From Symsagittifera roscoffensis (taxonomy: Eukaryota; Xenacoelomorpha; Acoela; Convolutidae), in the NCBI RefSeq assembly GCF_963678635.1, contig NC_087063.1:60148759-60212758 (forward strand): 64,000 bases of DNA, read 5' to 3'. Positions 29,368-38,130 of this stretch are shown piece by piece; the stretch's first letter is position 1; every line of letters begins with the position of its first letter. Made by a program: the position numbers and the translations under genes. The notes under the pieces are model-generated. The model saw only the letters and a list, made by a program, of their open reading frames with translations. It made no database searches and was not told the DNA's origin.

Positions 29368-32228
29368 TCTTTATTTGTCACTTTCCTATGCCTACTCTTG
29401 ACTCAATTGTTAGAGACCTTATAGTTTCATTAACAATAATAATGACACAACACAATAAATTTCACCAGATTCTATTAAATAGTGACCACGAATCCCTGTA
29501 TGTTGTCAGAGTACAGTTTGTATAAAATTTATTCACACTAGCCGATTATCGGTCCAAAGATCTGGAAACTAGCACAATATGATGTTATCAGTCAATTTAA
29601 AAGATAGTGTACTCACTACCCAATCAAGCTCAGTTTAGGTTGATTTAAAATCAAAAAACAAAAAAAATATATATTGACACAATATGAATGTATATATAAA
29701 GAAAACGTATGTGTCTTGTACTCTTAGTCAGTCGCAGTACAATAGTCGAACCTGTCTTTTAAAGAAAAAGCTTTCCCTGCTTGGTGCTGCACCAAACAGA
29801 CAAAACTTTGAAGGCAGCAATTTTCTCAAGTGGGCGTCTATTGCACCCACCGAGTACTGTGTTACCTATCTGCCTTCGGACTGCCCGAGCTAGACCTACT
29901 AAAGTCCTCAGGGCAGTCACTTTTCCCAAAAACGTATTATGTCCAATCCACACCAATGAACCACGTTCTCTTTAATTTAGACTTAGTGTCGCGAATATCC
30001 GAGTTTGGACTTGTTTTGTATTAGTCTTGTTCTTATCGAAAGGCAAGTTACCAGCGCAGTCACTGATACCTAGCCTGTGTATTAATAACTTAATACTTCT
30101 CACTTTTTAGTCTTTCTTTCGTTCACCTAAGTCCTTAATAAAATAATACCCCTCCGGATTGGCACAAATAGGACCCTTCCGGATTTGTCAGAATCTAGAC
30201 CCCTCCGGATTTGGATCCCTCTTGAAAAAACTTCGACCCCTCCGGATTGGGAGCCCTCCGATTTTGTAAAAGTGGCTTTTAGGAGATTTCCTTTTTTCAA
30301 CCTATACCCCTCCGAATACGTTCTCCGATGCAATTATGCTGTTTTAATTAACTGGGAAGGGTATAGGGTCCTTTCCTAGACCCCTCCGGATTGAAGTTAA
30401 GCCTCTTATTTGACAATTCACACTAACGGTGAAGGGTCTTGTCACTGGCCTAACTTTGGCTCGGTTAAGCTTTTGCGGTGACTTTAGCCCTCCCTCTACG
30501 TCTAGAATGGCCTAAAGTTACTTTACTCAACCGCTATCACCTTTTGGTAAGGGTATCAGGGCTTTTCAGAAAAATTTGTAAAACGTGAAGGGTGTACCCC
30601 TCCGGATTTGTGTAATTTGCTAAAAACAATCTCAAAAAATTTTCTCTCTCGCTTTTCCGAAAAATTTCTGATCCTATTAGTAAGCTCAGCTAATTTCTGA
30701 TCTGTTGGTACCAAGATCAACTCGATATGATCAGTAGTTCCAAAGTTATTAACCAAAACGTCTTTTTTTTTGAACTCAAAAAATTTTCTCTCTTATAGGT
30801 TCCGCCTAACTTTTTCCGCAAATCTGGTCCTTTCGACCTAAAAATTATTGATCCGAGCTCAGAAGGCCTATACTCTTCTAGTTCAATGCAAAAGACCCGA
30901 TCTAAAACGCTATTGTAGAAAAATTTTGCGAAAAACTATGCTACCTGGACCCCTCCGGATTGATGAATCCACCAAATCAAACACGTTATGTTCGATTTCT
31001 CTGCAACCCGGAAGGCTTTCGGGTAGCGGATTTTAAGACTTGTAGATTCACTAGTGGACGTTGTCCGAACAACTATTTTTACTGTCCTACCTCAAAAATT
31101 TCAAAAAATTTTCTAAATTTTTAGTGTTTCTTACTATCAAAATTTGGGAAAATTTGGTTTTTTGTACCAAACTAGTTTTAACCACTTCCGAACTAAAGTT
31201 AACCGGTTCTACTTATTACAGTAGTGCAGTTACAATGTAACACACTAACTTAGCGCTTTTTTCCGTTTCAAAAAATATTGATATCTCAAAAATCGCGACT
31301 TGTGGGGGGATCAAAATATCGCTATTTTGACCCTAAAAACCGGTCAGTTTTCGTTGTTTTTCACTGAAAAACGATATATGACTATTAATATAGGCTATAT
31401 GAATAATAATATTAGTAATACTATACCCCTCCGGGTTTGTTTATTATCCGAATTAAGGTGCTTAACTCGGATATTCGCAGTTCGGTGAAGGGTCACTACA
31501 GTGCAGCACTGTCGAGCCCCCCACAGATTACTATCTTACTTTTTGTACCAAAAGGGATACAAAACTTGTTAACGATACCCAACAGTCGATTGTAGTTGTC
31601 GTTGAGCCTCTTCCTGTTGTTCCCTGTACTGCTTGCCGGATCGGTCTTCACCCCGGACCCTTCCGAATTGAGCGCAAATCAGCTGACCCTTCCGGATTGG
31701 GCGCAATTTATCATTAACGTGCTTAAATGCTCAAATAACCCTACAGTACAAGCCCCACAAACGGGCTACAAAAATGATCTTAACGATCCTGACTGATATA
31801 AATGCCTGTAACAACAATATATCTATCAACAACAAACGGGGGGGTTGAATCACATCTTGTCTGGGGGGATGATTTCTACTGATTTTTTACTTTTTTACTG
31901 TTTTTGGTTTTTTCGGTTATTTTTTATGTTTTTTGTTTTTCTTGGATACTATACTATTTTTTGTTTGGTTTTGCTTATATCTTTAAGTGTTTTTGGTCAC
32001 AAACCACTCAGGGGATGAGGGGTTCGCGATTCCCCCCACCCTTCCTGGTTCGTGAATTTTCGGTCTTAACTAGGTTAAAAAACTATTCACGGCAATCCGG
32101 AAGGCTTCCGCGTTCCGAACTACCCTTCCGCCCCAGCGGTTTAGGCCTAATAAGGGCGTTAATGTGAGCATCCGCTCGGCGCGGAATGCTCGTTAACGGT
32201 TCTGCCGGTCATGATGTTAAAAAAGAAT
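29368..32228 (-). other. Element A leader (5' UTR) with dispersed CCGGAGGGG motif
   Basis: A 2.86-kb region between the primer-binding site and the gag ATG without a credible ORF. On the minus strand a motif close to CCAATCCGGAGGGG recurs about a dozen times (for example at 30151, 30174, 30200, 30236, 30380, 30597, 30950, 31424, 31686). Some copies carry TT for CT, giving GAAGGG. Such repeats could serve packaging, promoter or translation-control roles. None is shown by sequence alone. Confidence 0.7.
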
Positions 32229-32245
32229 AACACCCAGGAGCGCCA
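32229..32245 (-). promoter_or_regulatory. Primer-binding site of element A
   Basis: The minus strand reads TGGCGCTCCTGGGTGTT, complementary to a tRNA 3' end that would finish in GCGCCA. Elements A and B share all 17 bases. It lies 12 nt inside the LTR end rather than directly next to it. I cannot name the tRNA. Confidence 0.75.
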
Positions 32246-32257
32246 TAAAAACATACA

Positions 32258-33176
32258 TGTAACATTCGCCCGGAAGATACATATCGACGGATAACAAAAC
32301 TAAGTCTTAAGACGACTGGCTAGCGTCTAAACAGAGCTTTGCATGTTTTTCACCGTCTCTACCAAGCCAGTACTTTTCGGTGGTCTTTCTTACATCAGGC
32401 TGAAAAAAACGTTACTGTTCTCCGGCTTCGACCAGAACGCTCAAATTAACTAGATTACATGCAAAAATAGTGAGCTCATGGCTGGGTCTCAGTATCCCCA
32501 GACCACGAGGTCACTCCTAAAAACAGGGCTACTACTTATTATATTACTATTGTTTTTGTTCAGTAGATAAAAATCATCATCTCCATCGAAGATGGATCAA
32601 CCCTTTCCCCCCTACTTCTAGCTCCTCATTCTTGTCAAAACGAATTAAGATCTTAATTAAATTCAAGTCAGGACATGACGGATGCTAAAATTCAATATAA
32701 GTTCATAAAAGTCCACGTCCCGAGACCCTTCCGGATTCTTGAATCCGGTGAATCAAGCTTCTTAATATCCAGTTCACAATAACTCGGAAGGCTGGGTTTT
32801 ACCCTTCACCGTTGCTCGCAACGGCCTTGCAACTATTGTAACAGCACAATAGTTGCAACTCGGAACGTCCTCTGCTGTTCGGTAGTTCGTTGTAGTTTTT
32901 TTGTCTCGATTTCGTACTGTTCGTAATCGCAGATAAAAGTTGTTCTGTTTTTTCTTGCTCTTTTAGCTAAAAATGGCCGTTTCTGACGCTTCTCAGAAAT
33001 ATGACGTCATAATTCGAATTTTTAAAAATTAGAATTCCAGAATCTTCTAGCCTTCACCGTTTGGCTAATCGTTCAAATAACGTCCTTATCCGTTCTAAAT
33101 CGCCAATTCGGAAGGCTTGCTGCTAAAATACCGAATTCTGCAGAGACTGCATTTTGGCCATTCTGGTCGAATGTCA
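32258..33176 (-). repeat. Element A 5' LTR
   Basis: A 919-bp copy nearly identical to the 3' LTR. It should carry promoter and polyadenylation signals. Confidence 0.96.
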
Positions 33177-33181
33177 CAGGA
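33177..33181. repeat. Target site duplication of element A (right)
   Basis: CAGGA, matching 8670-8674. Confidence 0.95.
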
Positions 33182-34653
33182 GTAACTGCAGCTGTTTTCC
33201 ATGAATCAGGTATTTTTCGTAGGCGTTTTACGTTTCTCAAAAGTTTGTTCATCGGTTTGCATATATTGCGGTTCGTTTTCTGAAAAAAGCTAGGTGGCAA
33301 CCCATTTGGGCCGCGTGACTTTGTTACGTCCAGAGTTGATAAAATCTCACTTACTGTCTTTTTCGATATATCAAAATTCGTTAACAAGGGATTTTCAAAT
33401 TGAATATCTCTAATACTAAAACTTTCTTTAGGATTAAAAACTGAATGAAAGAAGTCGTTTAGCATGTTGACTTGTTCGTTTGGATTTGTGCTTTCAACTT
33501 CATCTTTTATGAGTAACTTAGGAAGACTTGTATGTTTATTCAAGTTCTTTAGGTGGTGTTTAAAAATTACATTAGTGTTCCGTGTTCTAAACAATTCCTC
33601 TTGGTAGTTTTTCCTGTCCAATTCCGCTGATTCAGTTACTAAATTTTCAAACAGTTTAACTTGTTGTCTTCTGTAGTTGGTCGGTTTGGGTATACATGAT
33701 TGCCGTTTTGTTTGTAACTTTTTGATCAAATTTGAAGTGCTACTTGTTATCCAAGGTGGAAGTGATTGCCTATGTCTTGTTCTGAGAGGCACAAAACTCT
33801 TAATGATTTCATCCAAATATTGGGTGTACTCCTCATGCATTTTGTTAATGTTTGTGTGGCATACTGGTTCAAATGGGTTCTCGTTTATAAAATTGTTTAT
33901 TCCTTCAAAATCGGCATTTCCAAAACTTCTAAAATTTTCCAAGTATGGTTTCGGCTCTGATACCGTGCATTCAATAGACAACATTATGGCATTGTGATCT
34001 GAGCAGTCATAAATCTTGGAAACGTTAAAATCTTGTTCGGCACTTGTACAGCAATTCCGATAAAAGGCTATGTCTAATATGTTCTTCACACATGTTGGGA
34101 AATCTATCGCCTGCCTAAAGAGTCCATTTTCAAAAATTTGTAGTATTTGGTTTTCTTCCTCGTCAGTACTGGTGAGGGTGTTCCAGTTTGTTTCTGGGAA
34201 ATTTAAATCCCCAAATAAGAGAAGCGGTTTGTTTTTAGGAATGGCTTTGATCAGTTGTTCAAATTCATGCACTTTGTATCTGTAATTACTGTTTTTTGGC
34301 GGATTGTAGAATGAGCCAATTATCATTTCAGTTTGATGAAGTTTTATACTACATAGCACACATGAATCAGGAATGTCATGTTTGGTGGATAAGTCCTCGG
34401 TAATTAGACTATTCTTGACAGCTATTAAGCTGCCTCCGTGACAGTTTTTACCACTCACAATAGCTCTATCAGATCTATAGATGTTATATTCACTTAGAAA
34501 AAGCTCTGATGATTGAATATTCTCGTTAAGCCAAGTTTCGCTTAAGCATATGACATTAAAATTTCCAACTGCAATTGCATTTGCTAGCTTAGTTCTTCTC
34601 TCTATGTTGATTAGGCTTCTAGTATTTAGTTGCAGAATGTTGAGGAATCCTAG
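33182..34653 (-). pseudogene. LINE ORF2, endonuclease part
   Basis: The minus strand encodes an apurinic-type endonuclease/exonuclease/phosphatase domain: NILQLNTRS near the start, LSETWLN, GSFYNPP, LLFGDLNFPETNW and SDHNAIML near the end. A linker follows and breaks at residues AAVTP, where element A begins. The frame is open from the ORF1 stop with no ATG for its first ~65 codons, so the reading frame starts at the TGA of ORF1 rather than at its own AUG. The partner reverse transcriptase lies at 7306-8674. An ORF reading on to 33073 only continues into the LTR. Confidence 0.88.
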
Positions 34654-34656
34654 TCA
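34650..34656 (-). promoter_or_regulatory. Stop codon context TGA CTAG between LINE ORF1 and ORF2
   Basis: ORF1 ends CAT TGA and the next bases are CTAGGA. ORF2 continues in the same frame, 198 bases exactly divisible by three before the first GTG codon of the later stretch. UGA CUAG is the best-characterised leaky stop context in animals. A readthrough fusion of ORF1 and ORF2 is the simplest way to translate ORF2. Confidence 0.7.
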
Positions 34657-35550
34657 ATGCTGGGGTTCCTGAACTTCATTGTCAATAGTTACTTTCACAC
34701 CATCATTGAACATTTCTAGATTCCTTATTTTCAGCTTTTCGCGAGGAACGCCTTCATCTAGTAGTTGTCTTCGTTTCTTTAGGATTTCGTTCTCTTTAAT
34801 TGCACTCTCTTTGGTCAATGCTGGTAGCAGGTAGACCTCTTTTTCGACCAATTGTTCTCGCTTTTCTCGGCTTTTTGATAGTACTAGTCGTGCTTCATGT
34901 TCGCTAGGTACAGTTACCAGCAGTGTTCTTGGCTTCATTCGATTACGATCAAATTTTCCCAGTCGTTTTAGTTCTATTATTTTCGGCTTCACTCCAATTA
35001 TGTCTAGTATTTCGTTTACTTCGTCATTTGTTGGGACAAGGTTTTCTCCTTTTGTTTTCTCAGGGTCCTCTTTGACCCCTTGTATCCTAAAACTTTGATT
35101 TATGTTGTGATCAGAGTTAGATCTGGCAGCATGTTGAGTGGTTTGAGCTTGATTTATCCGGGTGGTGGTTTCAGCAGCTACAACGGCACTATAAGTTTTT
35201 TCCACTTTACCGCATGTCGTTTTCATTGCATTTCCAATTTTTTGATCTACTAAATCGGTAAGTCTTCTTTCCATGCTTTTAAGGCTTTCAGTTACATCAA
35301 TGTTTGAGAGCTTCTCGTCTATGTTGGCCAGGGTTTTGCATCTTATAAAGTTGTCTCGTTCATTATTTTGCACACAAGTATTACAAAGCAACATGACATT
35401 CAGCCCTAGTTCTTTTATTCCATTTATGGCCACTAGAGACAACCCAACACAAGTTGGTTCCAAATGCATTTGAGCGTTGCATGCGACACAAGTGTATGTT
35501 TTCTCGTTGCCGGCAAAGCCTCTTTTACATGTTTTGCAGTTTTTGCCCAT
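34654..35550 (-). CDS. LINE ORF1 protein (PHD-like zinc finger, coiled coil, RRM-like domain)
   Basis: A 298-residue protein beginning MGKNCKTCKRGF. Residues ~5-65 hold a C4HC3-type PHD-like finger (CKTC, CVAC, H..C, CNTC). A weak coiled coil follows (~75-120), then an RRM-like region (~150-290) with FRIQGVKE, RTLLVTVP and the ALTKESAIKENEIL..RR helix typical of CR1-like ORF1 proteins. Such proteins bind the LINE RNA as a chaperone and form the RNP with ORF2. The start is the ATG just after the 5' repeats. It ends in TGA CTAG, in frame with ORF2. Confidence 0.85.
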   Translation of the reverse strand: MGKNCKTCKRGFAGNEKTYTCVACNAQMHLEPTCVGLSLVAINGIKELGLNVMLLCNTCVQNNERDNFIRCKTLANIDEKLSNIDVTESLKSMERRLTDLVDQKIGNAMKTTCGKVEKTYSAVVAAETTTRINQAQTTQHAARSNSDHNINQSFRIQGVKEDPEKTKGENLVPTNDEVNEILDIIGVKPKIIELKRLGKFDRNRMKPRTLLVTVPSEHEARLVLSKSREKREQLVEKEVYLLPALTKESAIKENEILKKRRQLLDEGVPREKLKIRNLEMFNDGVKVTIDNEVQEPQH

Positions 35551-35584
35551 TTTTGCTTATACTATGGATAGAAAAACAGTTAAA

Positions 35585-35755
35585 CCTGGTGGTTCCCGAA
35601 AAGGGGAGGCCTGTGGTTTACTGTTCAGGGATAGACAACCAAGCGAGCCTGATGGTTCCCGAAAAGGGGAGGCCTGTGGCTCACTCAGGGGAAAAAGAAG
35701 AAATAGACAAACCTGATGGTTCCCGAAAAGGGGAGGCCTGCGGTTCACTATTTCT
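35585..35755 (-). repeat. Three ~63-bp repeats upstream of LINE ORF1
   Basis: A GGTTCCCGAAAAGGGGAGGC core occurs at 35591, 35654 and 35718, spaced 63 and 64 bp. Tandem repeats upstream of ORF1 are common promoter-like 5' UTR units in LINEs. Function here is inferred. Confidence 0.8.
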
Positions 35756-35762
35756 ACTTACG

Positions 35763-35993
35763 TTAATAGGGGCACTGACAGTTCTTGAAACGACACTCGT
35801 AATATACCAGATGTCCTTCTGTATTGCAGATGTTCGAATATTTATCGTATAAGATTTTATTCTTGAGAATACTTTTAATGCCCTTCAGACCTTCTTCACT
35901 GAGGTGCACTTCGTCAGTTTTCAAATGATATGAGCTGTGGATTTTTTCACTCACTCCTCTAAACTTCCAAGTTCCTTTTATCTTTCTTAGGAA
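35763..35993 (-). pseudogene. Fragment resembling the C-terminal end of an SGNH-type ORF
   Basis: The minus strand reads a ~75-residue stretch, GTWKFRGVSEKIH, then TDEVHLSEEGLKGIKSIL. The D-x-x-H plus following helix looks like block V of SGNH esterases found in some LINE ORF1 proteins. It is bounded by stops and has no start of its own. It could be a LINE 5' relic or a chance match. Confidence 0.3.
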
Positions 35994-36204
35994 TTAGAAG
36001 TTTTGGACCGCACCAATTCGGGCTCCAGGTAGGGACAAGATATTGAAATTTGGAAAATCAAGATGGCGTGCTTGAGAATCCGCAATCAGGAGATTTTTTG
36101 AAGATGATGTCTTGTGCAAGTGATATCTTCTGTCAGACATTTTATCGCGGGGCAACCATTGCTACCCCGGTAAACATTTCAAATATCTGAAACTGTTTAT
36201 TGAA
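35994..36204. other. LINE 5' region, boundary uncertain
   Basis: No gene is seen. The LINE 5' end should lie in or near this interval because D LTR sequence resumes at about 36205. Confidence 0.45.
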
Positions 36205-36817
36205 TTAATATTGTTTTTGTTCAGTAGATAAAAATCATCATCTCCATCGAAGATGGATCAACCCTTTCCCCCAACTCCTAGCTTCTCATCCTAGCAAAAT
36301 GAATTCAGATGTTAATTAAATTCAATTCAGGACATAATAGGGAAGCTAAAAGTTTGTATAAAGTGATATAAGTTCCAGTCCCGAGAACCCTCCGGATTCT
36401 TGAATCCGGGGAAATAAGACCCTTATTCTCCTTCCGGAAGGCTGGTTTTCCACCCTTAACCGTTGTTCGCAACGGCCTTGCAACTATTGTAGCGCCACAA
36501 TAGCTGCAACTCGGAACGGTCTCTGCTACTTCTGCTTTTCTCCGATTCTGATTCTCAATTTTCTCGTTGTTGTCGTCGTCGCAACTACTGTTGTTGTTTT
36601 TAATCAGGTTTTTCTCCAAAATGGCCGTTTTTGACGTTTCTTAGAATTATTACGTCATCATTTCGAATTTTTAAAATTTAGGAATTTCCGAATCCTTCAG
36701 CCTTCACGATTTGTCTAATCGTCTGAATAACGCTCTTAATCTTTCAAAACCGCCAATTCAGAAGGTTCGCTGCTAAAAACTAGAAACTGCATTTTCGTCC
36801 ATTCTGGTCGAATATCT
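36205..36817 (-). mobile_element. Element D 3' LTR, second part
   Basis: The sequence resumes at ATATTGTTTTTGTTCAG, exactly where 6963-7238 stops relative to the A LTR, and runs to the LTR end. It is clearly diverged from A, so D is much older. Confidence 0.88.
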
Positions 36818-36968
36818 CATACTCCCCGGACAGCCCGGTCAAAGTCCCCATTGAATCTCGCAATGTTCGTAAAATTGGTACAGTGTCATCGAAAAGAATT
36901 TACAAAATGCACGAAATTACTTTTATCCGCGTCATATCGACTCACTGCAGAATATAAATGGCATCATA
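36818..36968 (-). mobile_element. Element D internal fragment next to its 3' LTR
   Basis: It matches element A bases 9594-9745, including the polypurine tract and the CTGCAGAATATAAATGGC segment. It ends abruptly at GGCATCATA where the element C LTR begins. Confidence 0.85.
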
Positions 36969-37199
36969 TGTGCCAGTCGGTCATGTCTGGAAGTTTGACC
37001 TTGAGAGACACGAAAATACGTAATTTTCGAGTAGAATTTTAATTTTCAAAATTTCGAATGGAGCCTGTCATGCTCAGTTTTCTCGTACCAACTGAAAACA
37101 GAAAGTGAAAAATCAGAACATCCGAATTTGCAATTGCGGGAAATTACTCAAGAAAAACAGCGGGAAATTGCTATTCGCAATTTCCAGATATAAAATAGG
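36969..37199 (+). mobile_element. Element C 5' LTR, first part (split by element B)
   Basis: It begins TGTGCCAGTCGGTCAT and matches the first ~230 bp of the B LTR with divergence. The rest resumes at 59273. The parts sum to 900 bp against 903 for the B LTR, which shows B inserted into this LTR. Confidence 0.88.
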
Positions 37200-38102
37200 T
37201 GTGCCAGTCGGTCATATTTGGAAGTTTGACCTTGAGAGAAGCAAAAAGCACTTGATTTTGGAGAGAAATTTATTTTTCAAAAATTCGAATGGAGCCTGTC
37301 ATGCACGATTTTCTCGCGATAACTGAAAGTCAAAAAAGAGAAGTCAGAACAATCGAGTGACAATCGCGGGAAAGTTGCAAGATAAATCAGGAGGAAATTG
37401 CCATTCGCAATTTCCGAGACAATAATAATCTAGAGTAGAGCTGTCCTATTTGAAATAGAAGACAGAGTGTTCCTGAGAACTGGACAATTATCCAACTGGT
37501 CAACTATTCGAACTGGACCAGAGTGAACCTTCGGTGGAAAGGTGGACAGCTAGAGTGTCCCAATGGTCCACATAAAACTGCATTCTAGAGTACAAACTTA
37601 TTCCTGTTGTTGAAACTGACAAACATTAAACTCATTTAGTTACACTATTTAATTCTTGAGTTGCTTACCGACTTAATTACTCCCAATTCTTGAGCGTGCT
37701 ACAATGTGAGTACCAATTTAAATTTCTAGAGTGTGTTTTATAATTGTTATGTTGAAGTAAGGCGAGTTTTAGGTTGATCCATCTGAAATGGATCAAAGTT
37801 CCACTGTCTAATAAAAAGTAACTTAACGGATTGTTCCGACCCGGTTTTTAACGGCGTTCATGTATTTTGGGTATCTAGAGACCTAAGTATGGGGACGTTA
37901 TTAATTCTAGAGTGGGGGGATATTTTGGTAGTAGCTTTTAAGCTGTAACGGGTTGTAGTCTCATGTCACAAGCGAACCGAATTGGCTCCGACTGATTTGA
38001 GGTAGAAAAACACAAGAGATAGTGTCCCTGACTCTTGAGCCAATGGTTGTAGGGCCTATTCTTCTTAAGCCTCATGTGTGACTACAGTAGACGAATGTTA
38101 CA
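37200..38102 (+). repeat. Element B 5' LTR
   Basis: 903 bp, TGTGCC..GTTACA. It differs from the 3' LTR at roughly a dozen positions by eye, mostly substitutions. Confidence 0.93.
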
Positions 38103-38113
38103 TAGTGTTTTTA

Positions 38114-38130
38114 TGGCGCTCCTGGGTGTT
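38114..38130 (+). promoter_or_regulatory. Primer-binding site of element B
   Basis: TGGCGCTCCTGGGTGTT, 11 nt after the LTR, identical to that of element A. Confidence 0.75.

Larger units (their letters stand above)
8675..33176 (-). mobile_element. Element A: giant Ty3/gypsy LTR retrotransposon with a second giant ORF
   Basis: A complete element of 24,502 bp reading on the minus strand. In order: 5' LTR (32258-33176), primer-binding site, ~2.9-kb leader, gag-pol (29367-19765), a second ORF (19361-10416), polypurine tract and 3' LTR (8675-9593). It is bounded by a 5-bp target duplication and inserted in the LINE ORF2. Typical Ty3 elements are 5-7 kb. The extra length comes from the ~9-kb second ORF, long Pol extensions and the leader. 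Both ORFs are open and the LTRs are almost identical, so the element is young and may be competent. Confidence 0.96.
7239..36204 (-). mobile_element. CR1-like LINE inserted in D and interrupted by element A
   Basis: The LINE reads on the minus strand. Its 5' end is somewhere near 35760-36204. ORF1 is at 34654-35550, the endonuclease part of ORF2 at 33182-34653, and the reverse transcriptase part at 7306-8674. The 3' end carries a (CAA)n tail at about 7239-7262. Without element A it is about 4.4 kb, normal for CR1-type LINEs. Both edges coincide with a break in one LTR (D), which supports the boundaries. The exact 5' end and target duplication are not clear. Confidence 0.8.

Noticed and set aside
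30127-31796. Small ORFs in the element A leader
   Set aside because: They are short, found on both strands, without motifs or partners in element B, and consist partly of the repeated CCGGA motif.
33073-33181. Extension of the LINE endonuclease ORF past 33182
   Set aside because: These codons lie in the element A LTR and target duplication, so they are not LINE protein.
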